A DNA stretch of 64,000 nt from Limnohabitans planktonicus II-D5 (GTDB lineage: Bacteria > Pseudomonadota > Gammaproteobacteria > Burkholderiales > Burkholderiaceae_C), in NCBI RefSeq assembly GCF_001270065.2, contig NZ_LFYT02000002.1, forward strand, positions 62,001 to 126,000, read 5' to 3'. Numbering within the stretch: position 1 is the first letter of the stretch; every line of letters starts with the position of its first letter. This document shows positions 17,241-26,836 of the stretch, piece by piece. The position numbers were made by a program, and so were the translations under genes. The notes under the pieces were generated by a model, which was not told the origin of the DNA, made no database searches, and was given only the letters and a program-made list of their open reading frames with translations.

Positions 17241-18584
17241 TCAACCCAGCACCGAAGTCTCCTCCATCTCGCGCCGGATTTTGTAGGCATGGGTGCTGGT
17301 GTCCATGGCCACGTCGTCCCAAGTCAGGCTCTGGCCTTTGGCTACTGGGCGAATGACTTTCACGCCGTGAGCCAAGCCCAGCGGCACGCCACCCATGCGC
17401 TTGGAGGTGGCTGCGGGCAGCAGCTTGCCCCAGACGGTGTAGCCGCCCTCGCCGTCCATCATGTCGCCGGGTTTCAAGTCGCGCTTCGCGGTGGCCACCA
17501 CGTCGGCGTTCCAGCCGATGGCCACACCTGTAGGCTCGTTGCGCAGGGCAACGCTGGCCACGCTCACGCCCACTTCCAGGCCAATCAAATGCCAGCGTTT
17601 GTAGAGGGTGAAGTAGCGGCCGGACGGGTCGGTGTGGGCGTTGTACTCTTCAAAGCAGTTCTTGATGTAGTCGGTCTCGGCCTCCACCGTGACCCACACG
17701 CCCATTCGGATGTCGTAAGGGATTTTTCGGCCATCGGTTTCCAAACTGGAGATCACCTCCACCATGCCCTTGCGCTCCAGCACGCCGCCTTCCGAGATCG
17801 GGCGGGTGACGTAGGGAATGTCTTCCACGCTGGCCGGCGGGTAGAGCAAGCCGTTGCTGGGCACGCCCAAACCGGTGGCGTTCGACACCGCCGTGCTCTC
17901 GATCGAGGGCTTGGAACCGTCCAAAAAGCTGTTGAACATTTTGGGGTTGAGCCCGCCGCGCTCGGCCTGCTCGGGCGTCAGGCCGTAATAGCCCCACACC
18001 GTCTCGGGCGTGGATTCGCAAAAGTGCGGCAGCCACTTGTGGCCACGGCCTGCGGCCACCACCGGAAAGCCACAGGTGCGGGCCCAATCGACCAAGTCAC
18101 AAATCAAAGCAGGCTGGTCGCCAAAGGCCAGCGAATAGACCACGCCTGCGGTCTGAGCGCGGGTGGCGAGCAAGGGGCCGCAAAACGCGTCGGCCTCTAC
18201 CGTGACGTTGACCACATGCTTGCGGTGGGCAAAGGCTTCCAGAATGTGGTCCACCGCGTGCAGGGGCGAGCCGGTGCACTCGACGATCACGTCCACCGCC
18301 GGGTGGCGCACCAGGCTTTGCCAGTCGTCGCCCACATGGGTGGTGCCGTGTTTGACGGCATCGTCCAAGTTGCTGGCCGTGAGGCGTTCGGCTTCCCAGC
18401 CCACGCGGGCCAGATTGGTGCGGGCGTTGTCGGGCGACAGGTCGGCAATGCCCACCAGGTGCACGCCGGGTGTGCGGGGAATCTGCGCCAGGTACATGGA
18501 GCCGAATTTGCCCGCGCCGATCAGGCCGATGCGGATGGGGCGGTTTTCGGCGGCGCGTTGAAGAAGTTTGGCGTGCAGGTTCAT
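17241..18584 (-). CDS. NAD(P)-dependent Rossmann-fold oxidoreductase with C-terminal SAF-like domain
   Basis: The 447-residue protein has an N-terminal Rossmann motif (IRIGLIGAGKFGSMYL, about 17-32), a homoserine-dehydrogenase-like middle (VIVECTGSPLHAVDHI) and a C-terminal SAF-like part from about 365 (ATAKRDLKPGDMMDGEGGYTVWGKL to KGQSLTWDDVAMD). The class is often annotated as homoserine dehydrogenase-like or oxidoreductase; its substrate is not established. The ATG at 18584 overlaps the dioxygenase stop (ATGA), which selected this start over an in-frame one 96 bases upstream. With the regulator and dioxygenase it forms a three-gene overlapping operon, suggesting successive steps in breaking down one small molecule. 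The substrate cannot be inferred. Confidence 0.82.
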   Translation of the reverse strand: MNLHAKLLQRAAENRPIRIGLIGAGKFGSMYLAQIPRTPGVHLVGIADLSPDNARTNLARVGWEAERLTASNLDDAVKHGTTHVGDDWQSLVRHPAVDVIVECTGSPLHAVDHILEAFAHRKHVVNVTVEADAFCGPLLATRAQTAGVVYSLAFGDQPALICDLVDWARTCGFPVVAAGRGHKWLPHFCESTPETVWGYYGLTPEQAERGGLNPKMFNSFLDGSKPSIESTAVSNATGLGVPSNGLLYPPASVEDIPYVTRPISEGGVLERKGMVEVISSLETDGRKIPYDIRMGVWVTVEAETDYIKNCFEEYNAHTDPSGRYFTLYKRWHLIGLEVGVSVASVALRNEPTGVAIGWNADVVATAKRDLKPGDMMDGEGGYTVWGKLLPAATSKRMGGVPLGLAHGVKVIRPVAKGQSLTWDDVAMDTSTHAYKIRREMEETSVLG

Positions 18585-19453
18585 GCGGCTTCTTTCAAGA
18601 CATCGAGCGAGGTTTTCAAGGCGCTTTCGGGCATGCCGCCCTTCCAGGGCAAGTCCACCGGATAGCTGTTCACCAGGCAATCGTCAGGCAAGCAGCTGAT
18701 GGGCGTGAAATCTCGGTGCGCGATGTATTCGGGGCGCTTGTGGCGGCGGATGTGGTTGGACACGGCGCACAGGCTCAGGTACACGCTCACCCGGTTCCAA
18801 GGCGACAAATTGCTGGCCGAGGCATGCACCAGGCAGCTGTGGAACAGGATCATTGAGCCTGCAGGCCCGGTGGGGCTGACGATGCCGCCTTCTTTGCCGC
18901 CAGCGCGCTCGACCAACTGGGCGATCAAGTCGTTGTCTACCGTCCACAAGGGGTAGCTGGTGGTGGACAGGTCGTGTTTGGCCTCCACCACGCCTTTTTT
19001 ATGGCTGCCGGGGATGAACATGAGTGGGCCGTTGAAGGGGTTCACATCGTCCAGAAAAATGGCCACGTTCATGGCCCTCTCGGTGGGCATCAGGTCATCG
19101 TTGAGCCAGGTGCCGTAGTCCTGGTGCCACTGCCACACGTCGCCCTCAAACGCCATCTTGCCGTTGATCTTGAACTGGTGCATGTACAGCTCTTCGCCAA
19201 ACAGGTCTTGCACCGGCCCAATCATGCGGGGGTGGCGCGCCAGCTTGGCAAAGGGCTCGCTGTACATGTGGGCGGCAAAGTTGGTGCGCACGGCGTCGCT
19301 GCCTTTTTCGCGCACGTTGTAGGCCTCGCGGCGGCTGTACAACTCGGGCACGGCATCGTTGAGGTTTTTGGTTTCTTCGGGCGTGAACAGGCCGGGGAAA
19401 AACAAATAACCCTCTCGGTCGAATTGCTCGAGTTGTTCGGGGGTCAGTTTCAT
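18581..19453 (-). CDS. Phytanoyl-CoA dioxygenase (PhyH/EctD-like) Fe(II)/2-oxoglutarate oxygenase
   Basis: The 290-residue protein is a non-haem iron, 2-oxoglutarate-dependent hydroxylase. The iron triad is H110-x-D112 (WQWHQDYGTW) and a distal His, most likely H210 in LVHASASNLSPWNR; R221 in the same block is the expected 2-oxoglutarate ligand. The NLSPxxR arrangement is like ectoine hydroxylase EctD, but no ectoine genes lie nearby, so the substrate is unknown. The start (MKLTPEQLEQF) overlaps the regulator stop as ATGA, and the stop overlaps the oxidoreductase start. It is probably induced by the regulator's ligand. Confidence 0.88.
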   Translation of the reverse strand: MKLTPEQLEQFDREGYLFFPGLFTPEETKNLNDAVPELYSRREAYNVREKGSDAVRTNFAAHMYSEPFAKLARHPRMIGPVQDLFGEELYMHQFKINGKMAFEGDVWQWHQDYGTWLNDDLMPTERAMNVAIFLDDVNPFNGPLMFIPGSHKKGVVEAKHDLSTTSYPLWTVDNDLIAQLVERAGGKEGGIVSPTGPAGSMILFHSCLVHASASNLSPWNRVSVYLSLCAVSNHIRRHKRPEYIAHRDFTPISCLPDDCLVNSYPVDLPWKGGMPESALKTSLDVLKEAA

Positions 19454-20136
19454 GCTCGTGCTCCTGTGATGCGGTGTTGAATTTGCTCGGAAAGTCTTGC
19501 TGTCAGTTGCACGCTGGCCTCGTGGGCGTGTTCTTTCACCAGTTTCACGGCCAAATCGGCGTCCCCTGCGGCAATGGCCTTCGCAATGGCTTCGTGTTCG
19601 TCCCACACGTTTTGCCGCTGGTGGGAAGACTGCAGCACCGCGCCCATGACACGTTTGAGGTGGTGCCAGTGCAGGTCAATGCTTTGGGCAATAAGGGGGT
19701 TGCCAGAGGCTTGGTAAATCGCGCGGTGAAAGGCCAGGTCGGCCTGGATCATGGCCTGCACATCACGCGTTTGGTGCACCTCTCGGCCTTGGCGCATGAC
19801 CTCTGGGTCGATCTTTGCCCCCCGCTCGGCGGCCAAACGCACAGCCAGGGCATCCAGGCTGCCACGCACTTGATACACCTGGGCAATCCAGTTCACATCG
19901 AGTTGCGTGACTTGCACGCCTCGGCCGGGGGCGTCTTCGACAAAGCCGTCTTTTTTGAGCAAACGCAGGGCTTGCAAAACGGGTTGGCGCGATACGGCAA
20001 AGCGCTGCGCCAAGTCGTCTTGCGTCAATCGCTCACCCGGGGCCAAAGTGCCCTCGCTGATGGCGTCGAGCAAACGAGCATAAATTTGTTCCACCAGATC
20101 GGGGGCTGTGGTCAGTTGAAGCGGGGGATGTTTCAT
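19450..20136 (-). CDS. GntR-family regulator, FadR/FCD subfamily
   Basis: The 228-residue protein has an N-terminal winged helix (LVEQIYARLLDAISEGTLAPGERL to SRQPVLQALRLLKKDGFV, about 13-65) and an all-helical FCD ligand-binding domain with candidate metal histidines (DLAFHRAIYQASGN, HWHHLKR, HEAIAKAI). It starts the operon with the dioxygenase and SAF oxidoreductase and most likely represses it and itself. The start at 20136 was chosen because a perfect TCTGTATACAGA palindrome lies two bases upstream. A longer in-frame start would run through this operator and through poorly conserved sequence. Confidence 0.9.
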   Translation of the reverse strand: MKHPPLQLTTAPDLVEQIYARLLDAISEGTLAPGERLTQDDLAQRFAVSRQPVLQALRLLKKDGFVEDAPGRGVQVTQLDVNWIAQVYQVRGSLDALAVRLAAERGAKIDPEVMRQGREVHQTRDVQAMIQADLAFHRAIYQASGNPLIAQSIDLHWHHLKRVMGAVLQSSHQRQNVWDEHEAIAKAIAAGDADLAVKLVKEHAHEASVQLTARLSEQIQHRITGARA

Positions 20137-20137
20137 G

Positions 20138-20149
20138 TCTGTATACAGA
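20138..20149. promoter_or_regulatory. TCTGTATACAGA operator
   Basis: A perfect 12-bp palindrome directly upstream of the FCD regulator start, of the GTATAC-centred type bound by FadR/FCD GntR proteins. A second GAATAC half follows. Bases 20150-20371 hold no gene I can support. Confidence 0.6.
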
Positions 20150-20371
20150 ATACAAACATTCAAAACCGCCATGAATGGGTATTTACCCGGCACCCAGCAA
20201 TGAAGCCCTCCCCTGTTTGAGCCACGCGCTCGGGGCGATGGGGGGCGCCTGTTGATGGCGACGTGGGCGTCGCGCCTGCAAACAAGGAGCCCTGACAACT
20301 TCACAAAGCCGCATCTGTATAGCCCCTTACAGGGTTGTTGATTGCAAAGAGCAACCCGCCAAAGGCCTCAA

Positions 20372-20388
20372 TGGGATAATCCCACCCC
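20372..20388 (+). promoter_or_regulatory. Palindromic -10 promoter element, predicted leaderless start for map
   Basis: TGGGATAATCCCA carries GATAAT at 20375-20380, eight bases before the map ATG, in the same register as at rlhA. No Shine-Dalgarno motif lies between them and no clear -35 box is visible. Confidence 0.5.
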
Positions 20389-21216
20389 ATGACCATCACC
20401 CTCAAAACCGCCCAAGACATCGAAGGCATGCGCGTGGCTTGCCGCCTGGCCTCCGAAGTCCTCGACTTCATCGAGCCCTTCATCAAGCCGGGCATCACCA
20501 CCAACGAAATCGACAAGCTCTGCCACGACTACATGGTCGATGTGCAAGGCTGCATTCCCGCCCCGCTGAACTACGCGCCCGGTGGCTACAAGCCCTACCC
20601 CAAATCGATCTGCACCTCGATCAACCACCAGGTCTGCCATGGCATTCCCAACGACAAGCCGCTCAAAAAAGGCGACTCGGTCAACATCGACATCACCACC
20701 ATCAAGGACGGCTGGCACGGCGACACCAGCCGCATGTTCCATGTGGGTGAAGCCTCGATCGCAGCCAAACGCCTGGCCAAGGTCACCTATGAAGCCATGT
20801 GGAAAGGCATCGAGCAAGTCAAGCCCGGTGCGCATTTGGGCGACATTGGCCACGCCATTCAAAAGTTTGCCGAAGGCCACGGCTTTTCGGTGGTGCGCGA
20901 GTTTTGCGGCCACGGCATTGGGCGTGGCTTTCACGAAGAACCACAAGTGCTGCACTACGGCAAGCCTGGCACCTTGGTCGAGTTGGTGCCCGGCATGGTC
21001 TTCACCATCGAGCCCATGATCAACGCGGGCAAACGCGACATCAAGGAAATGGGCGATGGCTGGACCATCGTGACCAAAGACCATTCTCTTTCGGCCCAAT
21101 GGGAGCACACGGTGGTGGTGACAGAAACCGGCTACGAGGTCTTGACCTTGTCGGCAGGCAGCCCCGCCATCCCGACGTTCATCCAGCCCGTCATCACTGA
21201 CCAAGCCATCGCCTGA
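20389..21216 (+). CDS. map: Type I methionine aminopeptidase
   Basis: The 275-residue cytosolic enzyme removes the initiator methionine from new proteins. All five metal ligands can be seen: D101 and D112 ([19 protein letters not shown]), H175 ([12 protein letters not shown]), E208 (TIEPM) and E239 (QWEHTVVVT). H84 in CHGIPND is the usual substrate-contact histidine. The pita-bread fold is complete and there is no N-terminal extension, as in type Ia. glnD starts one base after the stop, so they are co-transcribed. The ATG is preceded by the palindromic GATAAT block rather than a ribosome site. Confidence 0.97.
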   Translation: MTITLKTAQDIEGMRVACRLASEVLDFIEPFIKPGITTNEIDKLCHDYMVDVQGCIPAPLNYAPGGYKPYPKSICTSINHQVCHGIPNDKPLKKGDSVNIDITTIKDGWHGDTSRMFHVGEASIAAKRLAKVTYEAMWKGIEQVKPGAHLGDIGHAIQKFAEGHGFSVVREFCGHGIGRGFHEEPQVLHYGKPGTLVELVPGMVFTIEPMINAGKRDIKEMGDGWTIVTKDHSLSAQWEHTVVVTETGYEVLTLSAGSPAIPTFIQPVITDQAIA

Positions 21217-21217
21217 G

Positions 21218-23884
21218 ATGAGTGCTCAGGCATTCTCCGCAGATCAGGCCAACCATGCGGCCAAGGCCGACTTGGCTCAGCTGCGCGAGACCTACAAACA
21301 CGACAAAGCCACCGTTTTACGCAGCTTGGCGCAAAGTGGTGCCCTTACGCGCGGACTCAAGCAAACGCTGCGGCAGCTGTCCATCCTGGCCGACGGCCTG
21401 CTGATTGAACTGTGGCAAAACGCGGGTTTTGCAGCCAATGTGTGCCTGGTGGCCGTGGGTGGTTTTGGGCGGGCCGAGCTGTTTCCTTACTCTGACGTGG
21501 ATGTCTTGGTGCTTTTGCCCGATGGCCAGTCGCCCGAAGCCTCGCCCCAATTGCAGGCGCAGCTCGAATGCTTCATTGGCAGCTGCTGGGACACCGGATT
21601 GGAAATTGGCGCCAGCGTGCGCACTCTGAGCGAATGCCTGGCCGAATCGACCAAAGACATCACCGTGCAGACCTCCTTGCTGGAATCGCGCCGAGTGACG
21701 GGCAACACCCGCTTGTTCAACGAGTTTCAAAAGCAGTTCGAAGCGGCCATGGACCCACAGGCTTTCCTCGTGGCCAAGACGCTGGAGATGCGCCAGAGAC
21801 ACACCAAGTTTGAAGACACGCCCTACGCGCTGGAGCCCAACTGCAAAGAATCGCCCGGCGGGCTGCGGGACTTACAGGTGATTTTGTGGGTGGCGCGCGC
21901 GACAGGTTTGGCCTACAGCTGGGACGAGCTGGCGCGCAAAGGACTGGCTACGCCGTTGGAGGCAAGGCAAATCAAACGCAACGAAGCCCTGCTGGGCCTG
22001 ATCCGCGCCCGCTTGCACCTGCAAGCCAAACGACGCGAAGACCGATTGGTGTTTGACCTGCAGACCAATGTGGCCGAGTCATTTGGCTACACGTCGGACG
22101 TCACGCCCGAGGGAAAACTGGCCTTGCGAGCCAGCGAAAAGCTGATGCGCCAATACTATTGGGCCGCCAAGGCGGTGACCCAGCTCAACCAGATTTTGCT
22201 GCTCAACATCGAAGACCGACTCCATGCACAACTGGGCGAATCGGTGACAGGGCTGCGGCCGCTGAACGAGCGTTTTTATGAAAAAGCCGGGCTGATTGAA
22301 GTCTCCAGCGACGACCTTTACCAAAAGCACCCCCACGCCATCCTTGAGACCTTTTTGATGTACCAAGTCACACCGGGCTTGAAGGGCTTATCGGCTCGCA
22401 CGCTGAGGGCGCTGTACAACGTGCGGGCCATCATGAACGGGCGCTTTCGGTCCGATCCAGTCAACCGGCAGACGTTTTTAAAGATCTTGCAGCAGCCCCA
22501 GGGCATCACACACGCCATGCGTTTGATGAACGAAACCTCGGTGCTGGGGCGCTATTTGTGGGTATTTAGGCGCATCGTGGGCCAGATGCAGCACGACCTG
22601 TTTCATGCCTACACGGTAGACCAACACATCCTGATGGTGCTGCGCAATGTGCGGCGCTTTTTCATGGCCGAGCATGCGCACGAATACCCGTTTTGCTCGC
22701 AACTGGCCGGCGGTTGGGACAAGCCCTGGATTTTGTACACCGCAGCGCTCTTTCACGACATCGCCAAAGGCCGGGGCGGCGACCACTCCAAACTGGGCAT
22801 CAGTGAAGTGCGCACCTTCTGCCGCCAGCATGGGGTCGACAAGGTCGACACCCAATTGATCGAATTTCTGGTCGGTGAGCACCTGACCATGAGCCATGTC
22901 GCCCAAAAAGAAGACCTGAGCGACCCCGAAGTCATTGGCCGTTTCGCTCGGCGCGTGGGCGACGAAAGACGCCTGACAGCCTTGTATTTGCTCACCGTGG
23001 CAGACATCCGGGGCACCAGCCCCAAGGTCTGGAACGCCTGGAAAGGCAAGCTGCTGGAAGACCTGTACAAGTCCACCCTGCGTGTGCTGGGCGGCCGCGC
23101 CCCCGACGCCAACGCCGAAGTCGAGGCTCGCAAGCGCGAGGCCCTGATCGAGCTGGCCCGACACAGCGAACCGCACGAAGGCCAAAAAGCGCTGTGGGAC
23201 ACGCTCGATGTGGGCTACTTCATGCGCCATGACGCGTCTGACATTGCCTGGCACGCCCGCCATCTCTCGCGCCATGTGGCCCGGCCTGCCAAGGGGGCAC
23301 CCCGGCCCATTGTGCGGGCACGCATCTCGCCCGTGGGTGAAGGCATGCAAGTGCTGGTCTACACACCCGACCAGCCCGATTTGTTTGCCCGCATCTGCGG
23401 TCACTTTGACCAGTCGTACTTCAGCATTCTGGACGCCAAGATTCACACCACCCGCACCGGCTGGGCGCTGGACACCTTCCAGATCGTTCCACCTTTGCCG
23501 CCTGATCATTTCCGCGAACTGATGACGATGGTGGAATCGGGCCTGACTCAAACCCTGGAAAAACAAGGTCCCCTGCCCCCCCCCACACGAGGTCGCCTGT
23601 CTCGTCGGGTCAAGAGTTTCCCGGTCACACCACGCGTCACCCTCAAGCCCGACGACAAGGCCCAAAGCTGGCTGCTCAGCATCTCGGCCAGTGACCGCAT
23701 CGGCCTGCTCTACAGCATTGCCACCGTGCTGGCCAAACACGGCATTGACCTGCAGCTGGCCAAAATCAGCACGCTGGGCGAACGCGTGGAAGACACCTTC
23801 CTGATCAGCGGTGCTGAATTGCAGCACAGCAAAGCACAAATCGAGATCGAGACCGAGTTGCTCAAGGTCTTGCAGCCCGTTTGA
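21218..23884 (+). CDS. glnD: Bifunctional PII uridylyltransferase/uridylyl-removing enzyme
   Basis: The 888-residue protein is the nitrogen sensor that adds UMP to PII proteins when glutamine is low and removes it when glutamine is high. Domains in order: nucleotidyltransferase with [19 protein letters not shown] (about 81-99), a helical UTase linker, an HD phosphohydrolase domain with [14 protein letters not shown] (about 512-525), and two ACT domains starting at about 711 ([15 protein letters not shown]) and 821 ([20 protein letters not shown]). It follows map by one base, an arrangement common in proteobacteria. All catalytic motifs are present. It converges on the HutC-type regulator with a 13-base gap. 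Confidence 0.97.
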   Translation: MSAQAFSADQANHAAKADLAQLRETYKHDKATVLRSLAQSGALTRGLKQTLRQLSILADGLLIELWQNAGFAANVCLVAVGGFGRAELFPYSDVDVLVLLPDGQSPEASPQLQAQLECFIGSCWDTGLEIGASVRTLSECLAESTKDITVQTSLLESRRVTGNTRLFNEFQKQFEAAMDPQAFLVAKTLEMRQRHTKFEDTPYALEPNCKESPGGLRDLQVILWVARATGLAYSWDELARKGLATPLEARQIKRNEALLGLIRARLHLQAKRREDRLVFDLQTNVAESFGYTSDVTPEGKLALRASEKLMRQYYWAAKAVTQLNQILLLNIEDRLHAQLGESVTGLRPLNERFYEKAGLIEVSSDDLYQKHPHAILETFLMYQVTPGLKGLSARTLRALYNVRAIMNGRFRSDPVNRQTFLKILQQPQGITHAMRLMNETSVLGRYLWVFRRIVGQMQHDLFHAYTVDQHILMVLRNVRRFFMAEHAHEYPFCSQLAGGWDKPWILYTAALFHDIAKGRGGDHSKLGISEVRTFCRQHGVDKVDTQLIEFLVGEHLTMSHVAQKEDLSDPEVIGRFARRVGDERRLTALYLLTVADIRGTSPKVWNAWKGKLLEDLYKSTLRVLGGRAPDANAEVEARKREALIELARHSEPHEGQKALWDTLDVGYFMRHDASDIAWHARHLSRHVARPAKGAPRPIVRARISPVGEGMQVLVYTPDQPDLFARICGHFDQSYFSILDAKIHTTRTGWALDTFQIVPPLPPDHFRELMTMVESGLTQTLEKQGPLPPPTRGRLSRRVKSFPVTPRVTLKPDDKAQSWLLSISASDRIGLLYSIATVLAKHGIDLQLAKISTLGERVEDTFLISGAELQHSKAQIEIETELLKVLQPV

Positions 23885-23897
23885 TCGGGGGCGCGCC

Positions 23898-24626
23898 TTA
23901 CTGGCTCATGCGCGACGAATAACGGCACACCGCCGGATCGAACCAGGTTTTGGAAAACTCGGCCACCTGGTTACTTGAGGTCCAAGAAACCCGCTCGATG
24001 TAGCCGCAGCACTCCCCCGGCAAGCGGCCCAAGGGCTGAACGGCCCAGACCGGCGCAGGCGCGGCGCTGATCTGGTCCTCTACACGGGCAATCCACACGC
24101 TCAGGCGTTGCTGGTAGAACAAATACATCGAGTCGCCCACCTCCTGGAGTGTCAAATCCGGGCAGGCCGCCGCTGAAAACCAAATTTCTTCAAGCGCCAC
24201 CGGCACCTGGCTCAGAAAGCGCAAACGCCGCACCCGCCAACAGTGGTTCCCCATAGGGGCCCATGTTTCGCCGCCTTCACGCAAGCGCTGGGGGTGCTCT
24301 TGCAAGGACAAGTCCAGAATCTGCGCCGTGGGCAAACCCGGGCCATCGGCCAGTTCCAGCCGAAACAGCTCATAGATTTGTTGCGTGCCCTGGGTTTGCC
24401 GCACGTAGGTGCCCGAGCCCTGAATGCGCTCCAGCACCCCTTGCTCTTCGAGCAGCGCGAGGGATTTGCGCAAAGTGCCCACGGCCACCGACAAGGTCTG
24501 GGCCAACTCTGCTTCGGTGGGCAGGCGTTCCCCGCTGTGCCAATACCCTGCCTTGATCTGGCGGGCCAGCAATTCGGCGATTTGCAGGTAAACGGGCAAT
24601 GGTTTGGCCGCTTTTGCTGAACTCAT
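23898..24626 (-). CDS. GntR-family regulator, HutC/UTRA subfamily
   Basis: The 242-residue protein has a GntR winged helix (PVYLQIAELLARQIKAGYW to LPTEAELAQTLSVAVGTLRKSLALLEEQGVL, about 11-65) joined by GSGTYVR to a UTRA ligand domain containing WRVRRLRFL and VALEEIWF. AAAGGAG precedes the ATG. It is divergent from the flavin monooxygenase operon with an 89-base gap and most likely controls it; the AT-rich stretch at about 24678-24703 is a reasonable operator/promoter zone, but no clean palindrome is seen. Candidate inducers are the sulfur- or carbon-compound substrates of that operon. Confidence 0.88.
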   Translation of the reverse strand: MSSAKAAKPLPVYLQIAELLARQIKAGYWHSGERLPTEAELAQTLSVAVGTLRKSLALLEEQGVLERIQGSGTYVRQTQGTQQIYELFRLELADGPGLPTAQILDLSLQEHPQRLREGGETWAPMGNHCWRVRRLRFLSQVPVALEEIWFSAAACPDLTLQEVGDSMYLFYQQRLSVWIARVEDQISAAPAPVWAVQPLGRLPGECCGYIERVSWTSSNQVAEFSKTWFDPAVCRYSSRMSQ

Positions 24627-24715
24627 ACAAGGGCTCCTTTAAAACAAGGGGAAACCCGAATGCTAAAGCCCCTCAATTCATATATCATTCATTCACTTTC
24701 AAAGAGGAGCGTTTC

Positions 24716-25873
24716 ATGAGCATTGTTCCCGTCCGAGGCCAAGACATCCAAGGCGCAGAAGTCGCATGGTTTGCACCCCTGTGCTCGGATGATTTTCGGC
24801 ACTTGGGTGTCCCCGAGGGTGATTTGCGCAGCAGCTGGGCCAACACCAGCCGCATTGTCGAACGGGCCGACCAACTGGGATTTCGCAACATATTGTGCCC
24901 GTCCTCCTACCAGGTGGGACAAGACACGCTGACTTTTGCCGCAGCCGTGGCGCACAAAACCCAGCGCATGAACCTGCTGGCCGCTATCCGTTGCGGCGAA
25001 ACCCACCCCGCCATGCTGGCGCGCACCGTGGCCACACTGGACCACATTCTGGAAGGCCGTCTCACGCTCAACGTGATCTCCTCCGATTTCCCGGGCCAAC
25101 AAGAAGACAGCGCCTACCGCTACCGCCGCTCGTGGGAAGTGGTTGAAATCCTCAAGCAGGCTTGGACCCAGGACGAAATCAATTACGACGGCGAGATTTA
25201 CCAGCTCAAAGGCCTGTCCACCGACCCGGTCAAGCCCTACCAGACCAACGGTGGTCCCTTGCTGTATTTCGGGGGTTACAGCCCCGATGCCCTGGCCCTG
25301 TGCGGCGCGCATTGCGACACCTATCTGATGTGGCCCGAGCCCAAGGATGTGCTGGCCCAGCGCATGCGCGATGTGCACGCCCAGGCGGCAAAGCATGGCC
25401 GCTTGCTCGACTATGGCTTGCGCGTGCACATGATTGTGCGTGACACACAAGCCGAAGCGCGTGAATACGCGGCCGAGCTGGTGTCGCAACTGGACGATGA
25501 AAAAGGCCGCGAAATCCGCCGCCGGGCCTTGGACGCCGGCAGCCTGGGCGTGTCGCTGCAAAGCGCCAACCGCGACCGTGCCGACGACGAAGGCTACATC
25601 GAGCCCCACCTGTGGACCGGTGTGGGCCGTGCCCGCAGTGGTTGCGGCGCGGCTTTGGTGGGCAGCGTCGACCAGGTGCTCAGCGAAATCGAGGCTTATC
25701 AGAAAATGGGCATCCGGGCCTTCATTTTTTCCGGCTACCCGCACCTGCAGGAATGCGAGATCTTCGGCACCAAAGTGCTGCCGCAGCTCAAAACCGTGTC
25801 CCTCGCCCAAGAATATGGCCGTGTTCCGGCCCAAACACCGCCCACCCCTTTGGGCACAGGAGTTCGCAAATGA
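24716..25873 (+). CDS. LLM-class FMN-dependent monooxygenase (SsuD-like)
   Basis: The 385-residue protein is a bacterial-luciferase-like flavin monooxygenase, closest in layout to alkanesulfonate monooxygenase SsuD: EVAWFAPLCSDD near the N-terminus, RIVERADQLGFRNILCPSSY, HPAMLARTVATLDHILEGRLTLNVIS, PLLYFGGYSP and a C-terminal GSVDQVLSEIEAYQKMGIRAFIFSGYPHL. The start was placed at 24716 because GAGGAG lies nine bases upstream. It needs reduced FMN, which the flavin reductase two genes downstream would supply. No ABC sulfonate transporter is adjacent, so sulfonate as substrate is only a possibility. Confidence 0.88.
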   Translation: MSIVPVRGQDIQGAEVAWFAPLCSDDFRHLGVPEGDLRSSWANTSRIVERADQLGFRNILCPSSYQVGQDTLTFAAAVAHKTQRMNLLAAIRCGETHPAMLARTVATLDHILEGRLTLNVISSDFPGQQEDSAYRYRRSWEVVEILKQAWTQDEINYDGEIYQLKGLSTDPVKPYQTNGGPLLYFGGYSPDALALCGAHCDTYLMWPEPKDVLAQRMRDVHAQAAKHGRLLDYGLRVHMIVRDTQAEAREYAAELVSQLDDEKGREIRRRALDAGSLGVSLQSANRDRADDEGYIEPHLWTGVGRARSGCGAALVGSVDQVLSEIEAYQKMGIRAFIFSGYPHLQECEIFGTKVLPQLKTVSLAQEYGRVPAQTPPTPLGTGVRK

Positions 25874-26796
25874 GTTCAAACCACATTGGCCGCATCACGC
25901 TGCCCAACGGCCGAAGCCTGAGCCGCATGGCCTATGGCGTGTGGCGCCTGTCCGAAGCCACCGATCATTCGGTCAACACCAACCTGGCGCGCATTGACGC
26001 CTGCCTGGCGCAAGGCATCACCACTTTTGACCATGCCGACATTTACGGCAATTACAGCTGCGAGGAGCTGTTCGGCCACGCCATCAAGGCGCGGCCCAGC
26101 CTGAAAGACCAGATCGAGATCGTCACCAAGACCGACATCATGCTGTTGTCGGACAAATGGCCGAACACCCGCGTCAAGCACTACGACACCAGCGCAGCCC
26201 ATGTGACCGCCAGCGTCGAGTGCTCGCTCAGCCGCATCGGCGTGGACGTGATCGACCTGCTCTTGATCCACCGCCCCGACCCGCTGATGGACGCGCAGGC
26301 CTTGGGTGCGTGTCTGGATGGCCTGATCGACAGCGGCAAGCTGCGCGGTGTGGGCGTGTCCAACTTCATGCCATGGGATGTGGATTTGCTGCAGTCGTGC
26401 ATGAAGCACAAGCTGCAAACCAACCAACTGGAGCTGAGCCTGTTGCACACCGCCCCCTTCACCAATGGGCAATTGGCCCATGCCCAGCAGCACCGCATGC
26501 CGGTGATGGCCTGGTCGCCGCTGGGTGGCGGTCGACTGCATTCGCAAGCGGGCACCCCCGGCACCGCCGCCGCCCGACTGGCCCTCAAACTGGAGACATT
26601 GGCCCGCGCTGCAGGCACCGACACCACCGCCGTGGCCATGGCCTGGCTGATGCACCACCCGGTAGGCGTTGTGCCGGTCATGGGCTCCAACCAGCTCGAT
26701 CGCATCGCCCGCTTTGGCGACGCGGCTCGCGTGCCCATGGACCGCCAGACCTGGTACGAACTCTACGAGTTGGCCAACGGCCACGAAGTCCCCTGA
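25870..26796 (+). CDS. Aldo/keto reductase (YdhF-like)
   Basis: The 308-residue protein has the AKR catalytic tetrad D54 and Y59 (FDHADIYGNY), K87 (VTKTD) and H134 (LLIHRPDP), plus VGVSNFMPWD and the C-terminal GSNQLDRIARFGDA cofactor motif. It is likely an NADPH-dependent cytosolic oxidoreductase. Its ATG overlaps the monooxygenase stop (ATGA), so the two are coupled. It may reduce the aldehyde produced by the monooxygenase, an inference from operon position. Length and motifs are complete. Confidence 0.9.
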   Translation: MSSNHIGRITLPNGRSLSRMAYGVWRLSEATDHSVNTNLARIDACLAQGITTFDHADIYGNYSCEELFGHAIKARPSLKDQIEIVTKTDIMLLSDKWPNTRVKHYDTSAAHVTASVECSLSRIGVDVIDLLLIHRPDPLMDAQALGACLDGLIDSGKLRGVGVSNFMPWDVDLLQSCMKHKLQTNQLELSLLHTAPFTNGQLAHAQQHRMPVMAWSPLGGGRLHSQAGTPGTAAARLALKLETLARAAGTDTTAVAMAWLMHHPVGVVPVMGSNQLDRIARFGDAARVPMDRQTWYELYELANGHEVP

Positions 26797-26836
26797 AATT
26801 GCCCCACGGCACTGCCACTGTTTTTGAAAGTTCGCC

